From positions 1-18,722 of the forward strand of contig JAWVZH010000047.1 in NCBI GenBank assembly GCA_033722295.1: a stretch of 18,722 nucleotides of DNA. The letters are read 5' to 3'. This DNA comes from JAWVZH01 sp033722295 (GTDB taxonomy: Bacteria; Bacteroidota; Bacteroidia; Chitinophagales; Saprospiraceae). Of the stretch, positions 14,228-18,722 are shown one piece after another. The notes under the pieces were generated by a model, which saw only the letters and a program-made list of their open reading frames with translations, was not told the DNA's origin and ran no database searches. Positions within the stretch are counted from its first letter, which is position 1. The number at the start of each line of letters is the position of its first letter. Made by a program: the position numbers and the translations under genes.

Positions 14228-16276
14228 ATGTATAGGAATATAACGTGTTTGATAATGGCGATGGTCATTCTCATGAACTGTCAATCCGCACAAAAGACGG
14301 CTGAGAGCGAAACGCCTGGTATTGATTTGAGCATGATGGACACGACGGTCAGTCCTAAGGAGGACTTCTTCCGTTATGTCAATGGCGCGTGGCTGGCGCA
14401 AGTGGATATGCCTGCAGACAGAGGTCGCTGGGGTTCGTTCGATGAGCTGAGGAAGAGGACGTCAAATCAGGTTCTAAGGCTCCTGGAGTCCTCCGCACTT
14501 GAAGACTTTAAAGAAGGTAGCGACCAATACAAGGCCTTTGTTTTTTACCAAACGGCCATGGACACACAGCACGCCAATGAGTTGGGAACGCAGCCGATCC
14601 AACCCTTTTTGGATCAGATAGAGGATATTGAAAGCATGGCGGACCTCCAAGGCTTCATCGAAGATATGGAGCCCCTCGGATTACGAGCTTTTATTGGTTT
14701 TGGGGTTTCTCCTGATCTGAGGAACAGTCAGGAATATGCGACTTATCTGAGTAACGGAGCACTCGGATTGCCTGACAGGGATTACTATGTCAAGGATGAT
14801 GAAGAGTCCCAACGAATACGCGGTGAATACCAGGATCATGTTGAGAGGATGTTGCAGTTCCTTGATTATACGGAAGAACAGGCAGTGTCGGCCGCAGAAC
14901 GGATACTTGCGTTTGAAACAGCCATGGCAGAGCCGCGGATGGACAAGGTGCAAAGAAGGAACCCTTTACTTCGATACAATAAGAGATCTGTGGATCAACT
15001 GGAAGAGATGATGCCCGAGTTTGACTGGTCTTCATATTTCACCAACATCGGCGTTGAGGACATTGACACCATAATTGTATCTGAACCAAAATACATCGAA
15101 TCCCTCAGTTCGACATTGAGTGACTTCTCTGTCGCGGACTGGAAGCACTATTTAAAGTGGACTGTACTGGATGCTTCTGCAACCCTTCTCAGCCAGGAGA
15201 TCGATAAGGCCAACTTTGAGTTTTTCGGAAAAAAGTTACGCGGAACCGAAGCCCAACGCCCAAGATGGGAGCGGATCATAGATGTCACCAACGCCACCCT
15301 GGGCGAAGCGCTAGGGAAATTGTACGTTGACGAATACTTTCCGAAAGAGGCCAAGACAACAGCTAAAGAAATGGTCGATAATATTCTGAAGGCTTTTGAA
15401 AAGAGGATCGACAACCTGGAATGGATGACAGATTCCACCAAGATGAAGGCGCAGGAGAAGCTGAACAGCTTTACGGTTAAGGTAGGATATCCCGATAAAT
15501 GGAAGGATTACTCTGACCTTGTTGTTCAAACAGCGGAAGAGGGCTCCTACGCGCAGAATATGATCAATGTCAGAAAATACCTTCATAACCGTGACCTGAA
15601 CAGAATAGGCGAGGAGGTGGATGACACAGAATGGTTCATGCCGCCACAAATGGTCAATGCCTATTATAATCCGTTGCAGAACGAGATCGTCTTTCCGGCA
15701 GCGATCCTACAACCGCCATTTTACAATTATAAAGCGGACCCTGCTGTCAACTACGGGGGCATAGGGGCGGTTATAGGACATGAGATATCCCATGGTTTCG
15801 ACGACCAGGGAAGCCGGTTTGATGCGGAAGGCAATATGAACAACTGGTGGACCGAACGGGACCGAGAGCAGTTCGAGGCCTTGCATCAAAAATTGATAGA
15901 CCAGTTCGATTCATATGAACCGCTGGAAGGCGTTAATGTTAATGGCGCGTATACTTTGGGAGAGAACATCGGCGACCTTGGTGGTATCAATGCAGCTTAT
16001 GATGCACTACAGATCCACCTGGAAGAACATGGAAATCCCGGTAAGATAGACGGCTACACTCAGGAACAAAGGTTTTTCCTTTCCTGGGGTACGATATGGC
16101 GGATAAAATACAGAGATGAAACCTTAAAGACGCTGATCAAGACAGATCCCCATTCACCGGGAATGTACCGGGCGATCGGTCCATTGAGCAATTTTGAACC
16201 ATTCTACGACGCCTTTGGGATTGAAGAAGGTGATGAAACATACAGAGCGGATAGTATCAGAGTAGAGATCTGGTAA
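14228..16276 (+). CDS. M13 family (neprilysin/PepO-like) zinc metallopeptidase, lipoprotein
   Basis: 682 residues, normal for the family. A short hydrophobic N-terminus ends at a lipobox-like LMNC (Cys18), so it is probably lipid-anchored in the periplasm or on the outer membrane. About 40-430 is the M13 N-terminal domain (SPKEDFFRYVNGAWL). The catalytic domain starts near 470, with NAYYNP from 477, the zinc site HEISH at 518-522, the third ligand Glu579 and Asp583 in ENIGD, and a C-terminal VEIW. These enzymes cut small peptides on the N-terminal side of hydrophobic residues. The leader is AT-rich with no Shine-Dalgarno sequence. A strong hairpin terminator follows the stop. Confidence 0.95.
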   Translation: MYRNITCLIMAMVILMNCQSAQKTAESETPGIDLSMMDTTVSPKEDFFRYVNGAWLAQVDMPADRGRWGSFDELRKRTSNQVLRLLESSALEDFKEGSDQYKAFVFYQTAMDTQHANELGTQPIQPFLDQIEDIESMADLQGFIEDMEPLGLRAFIGFGVSPDLRNSQEYATYLSNGALGLPDRDYYVKDDEESQRIRGEYQDHVERMLQFLDYTEEQAVSAAERILAFETAMAEPRMDKVQRRNPLLRYNKRSVDQLEEMMPEFDWSSYFTNIGVEDIDTIIVSEPKYIESLSSTLSDFSVADWKHYLKWTVLDASATLLSQEIDKANFEFFGKKLRGTEAQRPRWERIIDVTNATLGEALGKLYVDEYFPKEAKTTAKEMVDNILKAFEKRIDNLEWMTDSTKMKAQEKLNSFTVKVGYPDKWKDYSDLVVQTAEEGSYAQNMINVRKYLHNRDLNRIGEEVDDTEWFMPPQMVNAYYNPLQNEIVFPAAILQPPFYNYKADPAVNYGGIGAVIGHEISHGFDDQGSRFDAEGNMNNWWTERDREQFEALHQKLIDQFDSYEPLEGVNVNGAYTLGENIGDLGGINAAYDALQIHLEEHGNPGKIDGYTQEQRFFLSWGTIWRIKYRDETLKTLIKTDPHSPGMYRAIGPLSNFEPFYDAFGIEEGDETYRADSIRVEIW

Positions 16277-16284
16277 AGAACAAA

Positions 16285-16312
16285 GGGGCCCTCTTTCCAG
16301 GAGGGCCTTTTT
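16285..16312 (+). terminator. Rho-independent terminator after the M13 peptidase gene
   Basis: GGCCCTC (16287-16293), loop TTTCCAG, GAGGGCC (16301-16307), then TTTTT. The 7-bp GC-rich stem and T tract lie 10 bases after the stop codon. The convergent lipoprotein gene ends at 16311 inside the T tract; for that gene the tail is weak (CCCCTTTG), so bidirectional action is only possible. Confidence 0.88.
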
Positions 16313-17033
16313 ACTTCAAATCACTTTCCAGACTGTCGAAAAAGGTCTCGCCCGGCACGATCTCCACAAGACGGAATTCTTTGGTAAACGGATCACCGAT
16401 CTCCTTTTTATAATAAACAAGACCTATATCGAGAGCATAGATCTCCTCACCTTGCCAACCGCTGTAAGTCGCACCATCATGACTGTAGAAGGTTTCAAGG
16501 TCTTCCTGTACGTTGAACCGGATTGCCGGCACGGAACGGCCGTTAAAAGTTATCGAAGTGTCCCCGGCATATATTCGGCGGCGGTCAAGGGTATACTCAA
16601 GTGAGGACTGAGGGTCCGTCCAGCGAATCTTATACAGCAAAGTATCATCGGGATTTCTGTAGAATGGAAATGCAGCACGGTTGATAACGTCCACCTCCAC
16701 TGGAATATCACGACCAGTTGTATCTGCAAAAAAGAGCTTGACCGAGTCGGTGATCATGCCCAGGTCTGTTTTTTTCTCTATGACCACCTGTTGAACTCGC
16801 CAGTCAGGCCTGTAGAACTGACCGATAAGATAGGTCTCACCATCTTTGTTGAGAGATTTATAATACCACACCTCATCTGCCAGTTTGGCTTCGGCCATGG
16901 ATTCATAGACATATACTTTTCCTTCTTCCAAATCTGAAAGAGGAAAATAATAGGTTTCCATCGGGATGCGTTTTTGACATGAGGTAAAACTTAGGACGAG
17001 CAAAACGGTTAGCAAAAGTGAATAACCTGTCAT
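16311..17033 (-). CDS. Unrecognised lipoprotein
   Basis: About 240 residues from the preferred ATG at 17033. An in-frame ATG at 17075 would add 14 residues before the hydrophobic segment. The chosen start gives MTGYSLLLTVLLVLSFTSCQKR, a lipoprotein signal with Cys19 as the lipidated residue, and Gln-Lys after it as is common in Bacteroidota. The rest is strand-rich and soluble-looking, with repeated aromatic and acidic residues (VYVYESMAEAKLADEVWYYK; SHDGATYSGWQGEEIYALDIGLVYYKKE). I recognise no domain. It is convergent with the M13 gene and divergent from secA. Confidence 0.75.
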   Translation of the reverse strand: MTGYSLLLTVLLVLSFTSCQKRIPMETYYFPLSDLEEGKVYVYESMAEAKLADEVWYYKSLNKDGETYLIGQFYRPDWRVQQVVIEKKTDLGMITDSVKLFFADTTGRDIPVEVDVINRAAFPFYRNPDDTLLYKIRWTDPQSSLEYTLDRRRIYAGDTSITFNGRSVPAIRFNVQEDLETFYSHDGATYSGWQGEEIYALDIGLVYYKKEIGDPFTKEFRLVEIVPGETFFDSLESDLK

Positions 17034-17076
17034 TTTGTCAATCAAATTGGAGATGGCACACATATCGCAGTACACT

Positions 17077-17109
17077 TTTGAGAGGTAGAGGAAGATAGAA
17101 CTATCTTTG
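17077..17109 (+). promoter_or_regulatory. Bacteroidota-type sigma promoter for secA
   Basis: TTTG at 17077-17080, 21 bases, then TATCTTTG at 17102-17109 fit the Bacteroidota consensus of a -33 TTTG and a -7 TAnnTTTG with a spacer near 20. The -7 element ends 27 bases before the secA ATG, leaving a short A-rich leader (AAATAACAATA) without a Shine-Dalgarno sequence. Confidence 0.75.
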
Positions 17110-17136
17110 TATTCTTTGAAAGCGTAAATAACAATA

Positions 17137-18722
17137 ATGTTTAAAATATTTCAGAAGGTATTCGGAACGAAGTTCGATCGGGATGTGAAGGAATACCTTC
17201 CCATAGTCGAAAAGATCAATGAGCATTTCGAAGATCTGGAGTCGCTGAGCAATGATGAGCTGAGAAATAAAACACACGAGTTCAGGGCAACTATAAAAGA
17301 ACACCTCAAGGGTATCAATCATGATATAGAACAGTTGCAGGAGCAAGTGGACAAGGAAGAAGACCTTCACGCCAAAGAACAACTTTATAATGAGGTGGAT
17401 GAACTCATAGAAGAGCGGGACACACACCTGGAGGAGATACTCAGAAGTACATTGCCTGAGGCATTTGCTGTTGTGAAGGAAACCGCGCGTCGTTTCACCG
17501 AAAACGAAACGCTGGAGGTTACCGCTACAGATTTTGACCGCGACCTGGCACCTTCGCGCCCCAATATAGACATCAAAGGAGATAAGGCGATATGGCATAA
17601 TAGCTGGACAGCCGCCGGTGGCGATATCACCTGGGACATGGTCCATTATGATGTTCAGCTTATCGGTGGTATGGTCTTGCATGATGGCAAGATCGCGGAA
17701 ATGGCGACCGGTGAAGGAAAAACGCTGGTAGCGACACTCCCTGCTTACCTCAACGGTCTGGCGGGATATGGCGTACATATAATTACCGTCAACGATTACC
17801 TGGCGCGCAGGGACTCCGAGTGGGTGGGCCCTATTTTTGAGTTTCTTTTCCTCAACGTAGATTGTATTGATAAGCACCGCCCTCATTCCAAGGAGAGGAA
17901 AAAGGCCTATAAATGCGATGTCATTTACGGTACGAACAACGAATTTGGCTTCGACTACTTACGGGACAACATGGTTCGCTCAGAGGAAGAGGTGGTCCAG
18001 CAGAAACATCATTTCGCCATGATCGATGAGGTCGATTCCGTCCTGATCGATGATGCCCGTACACCGCTGATCATTTCAGGGCCGGTACCCCAGGGTCTTG
18101 AGGTACAGGAATACAATATGCTAAAGCCCAAAGTTGAAAAGCTTATCAGCCAGCAAAAAAGAATGGCTACAGAATACCTTGCTCAAGCCAAGAAGCTCGT
18201 CAGCGAAGGAGAGTTGGGCCACGAAGAGGGGCAGGCAGGTATGGCGCTTCTTCGTGCCTTCCACGCCAACCCCAAGCACAGACCGCTGATCAAGTTTCTA
18301 AGCGAAGAGGGCATCAAGGTCATGCTGCAGAAGACCGAAAACTTTTATATGCAGGAGCAGTCCAAGAACATGCATCTGGTGGATGACGAACTGCTTTATA
18401 CCATAGATGAAAAGAACAGACAGGTCGAATTGACCGACCGGGGAGCGGAATATCTCGCCCGGGGTGAAGAAGATGGAAATATGTTCATCCTGCCCGACAT
18501 AGGAACAGAATTGTTGCATATAGAAGAGGATGAGGACCTGGATAAAAAAGCAAAAGCCGAAGCGAAACAGAACCTGATCGACGATTATGCGGCAAAGACC
18601 ACGCGACTACATTCGGTCAATCAACTTCTCAAAGCTTATACGTTATTTGAAAAAGATGAAGAGTATGTTGTCATCGACGGCCAGGTCAAGATCGTTGATG
18701 AACAGACAGGAAGGATGATGGA
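17137..18722 (+). CDS. secA: Preprotein translocase ATPase SecA, 3'-truncated
   Basis: Open from the ATG at 17137 to the end of the window; 528 complete codons, roughly half of a Bacteroidota SecA (about 1,100 residues). The motor's first nucleotide-binding domain shows GGMVLHDGKIAEMATGEGKT with Walker A at 189-196. TVNDYLARRD, YGTNNEFGFDYLRDN and the DEAD-type Walker B DEVDSVLIDDARTPLIISG (from 297) follow, and the window ends in the VDEQTGRMM region. Relative to E. coli SecA there are insertions at about 58-100 (coiled-coil-like) and after 316 in the preprotein-binding region, both familiar in this phylum. SecA drives unfolded proteins through SecYEG. It carries its own promoter and diverges from the lipoprotein gene. 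Confidence 0.98.
   Translation, partial: MFKIFQKVFGTKFDRDVKEYLPIVEKINEHFEDLESLSNDELRNKTHEFRATIKEHLKGINHDIEQLQEQVDKEEDLHAKEQLYNEVDELIEERDTHLEEILRSTLPEAFAVVKETARRFTENETLEVTATDFDRDLAPSRPNIDIKGDKAIWHNSWTAAGGDITWDMVHYDVQLIGGMVLHDGKIAEMATGEGKTLVATLPAYLNGLAGYGVHIITVNDYLARRDSEWVGPIFEFLFLNVDCIDKHRPHSKERKKAYKCDVIYGTNNEFGFDYLRDNMVRSEEEVVQQKHHFAMIDEVDSVLIDDARTPLIISGPVPQGLEVQEYNMLKPKVEKLISQQKRMATEYLAQAKKLVSEGELGHEEGQAGMALLRAFHANPKHRPLIKFLSEEGIKVMLQKTENFYMQEQSKNMHLVDDELLYTIDEKNRQVELTDRGAEYLARGEEDGNMFILPDIGTELLHIEEDEDLDKKAKAEAKQNLIDDYAAKTTRLHSVNQLLKAYTLFEKDEEYVVIDGQVKIVDEQTGRMM

Noticed and set aside
17101..17886. 261-codon open frame on the minus strand
   Set aside because: It lies opposite the start of secA, whose motifs are unmistakable. 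It has no recognisable domain and a low-complexity Phe/Ile/Leu composition typical of antisense frames.
1..18722. CRISPR arrays, tRNA or rRNA genes, insertion sequences, restriction or defence clusters
   Set aside because: No regularly spaced repeats, no cloverleaf or rRNA-like sequence, no transposase or integrase motifs and no defence-gene signatures were seen on either strand.

Overview
The window looks like a piece of a Bacteroidota chromosome, probably from the Cytophagales/Saprospirales side, though lineage below phylum cannot be resolved from this sequence. The signs are: gene starts preceded by A-rich leaders instead of Shine-Dalgarno sequences; a TTTG / TAnnTTTG promoter before secA; an ECF sigma factor joined to a protein that combines an inner-membrane helix with an outer-membrane barrel; the MATGEGKT form of the SecA P-loop; and Gln-after-Cys lipoproteins. 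No mobile element, CRISPR array, tRNA or rRNA was seen.

Layout. (1) 1-1492 (+): the 3' part of an M1 zinc metallopeptidase gene. (2) 1512-5411 (-): a leftward block read as heme A synthase (Cox15/CtaA type), alpha/beta hydrolase, ECF sigma factor, and its partner with an N-terminal membrane helix and a C-terminal barrel. (3) 5412-5885: the only long gene-free stretch. It holds three perfect DnaA boxes (TTATCCACA), three copies of a second motif (ATTCCACA), repeated AT-rich 12-mers and a flank of about 80% A+T. I read it as a candidate chromosomal replication origin lying away from dnaA. (4) 5886-13369 (+): a tightly packed rightward series: a divergent SRAP-family protein lacking the catalytic Cys2, D-aminoacyl-tRNA deacylase, a MazG-like pyrophosphohydrolase, a lone DppC-like ABC permease, a GAF-PP2C (RsbU-like) phosphatase, a TM2-TPR-SHOCT protein, a CBS-CBS-(ACT-like) protein, a short Omp85-like protein and NAD kinase. 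(5) 13414-16276 (+): a cyclase-family metal hydrolase and an M13 metallopeptidase lipoprotein, ended by a strong hairpin terminator. (6) 16311-17033 (-): an unrecognised lipoprotein, divergent from (7) secA (+), which runs off the window's end.

How the parts fit. Almost all genes are transcribed away from 5412-5885, which is the arrangement expected around an origin. In hand counts, two same-strand peptidase genes on either side have opposite GC skew. SRAP, dtd and mazG share overlapping start/stop codons and look like a damage or quality-control unit covering abasic DNA, mischarged tRNA and aberrant NTPs. Envelope functions recur (Omp85-like, sigma/barrel pair, SecA, lipoproteins), but no multi-gene defence or biosynthetic cluster is visible. 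The two observations most worth following are the candidate origin and the Cys-less SRAP protein beside it.
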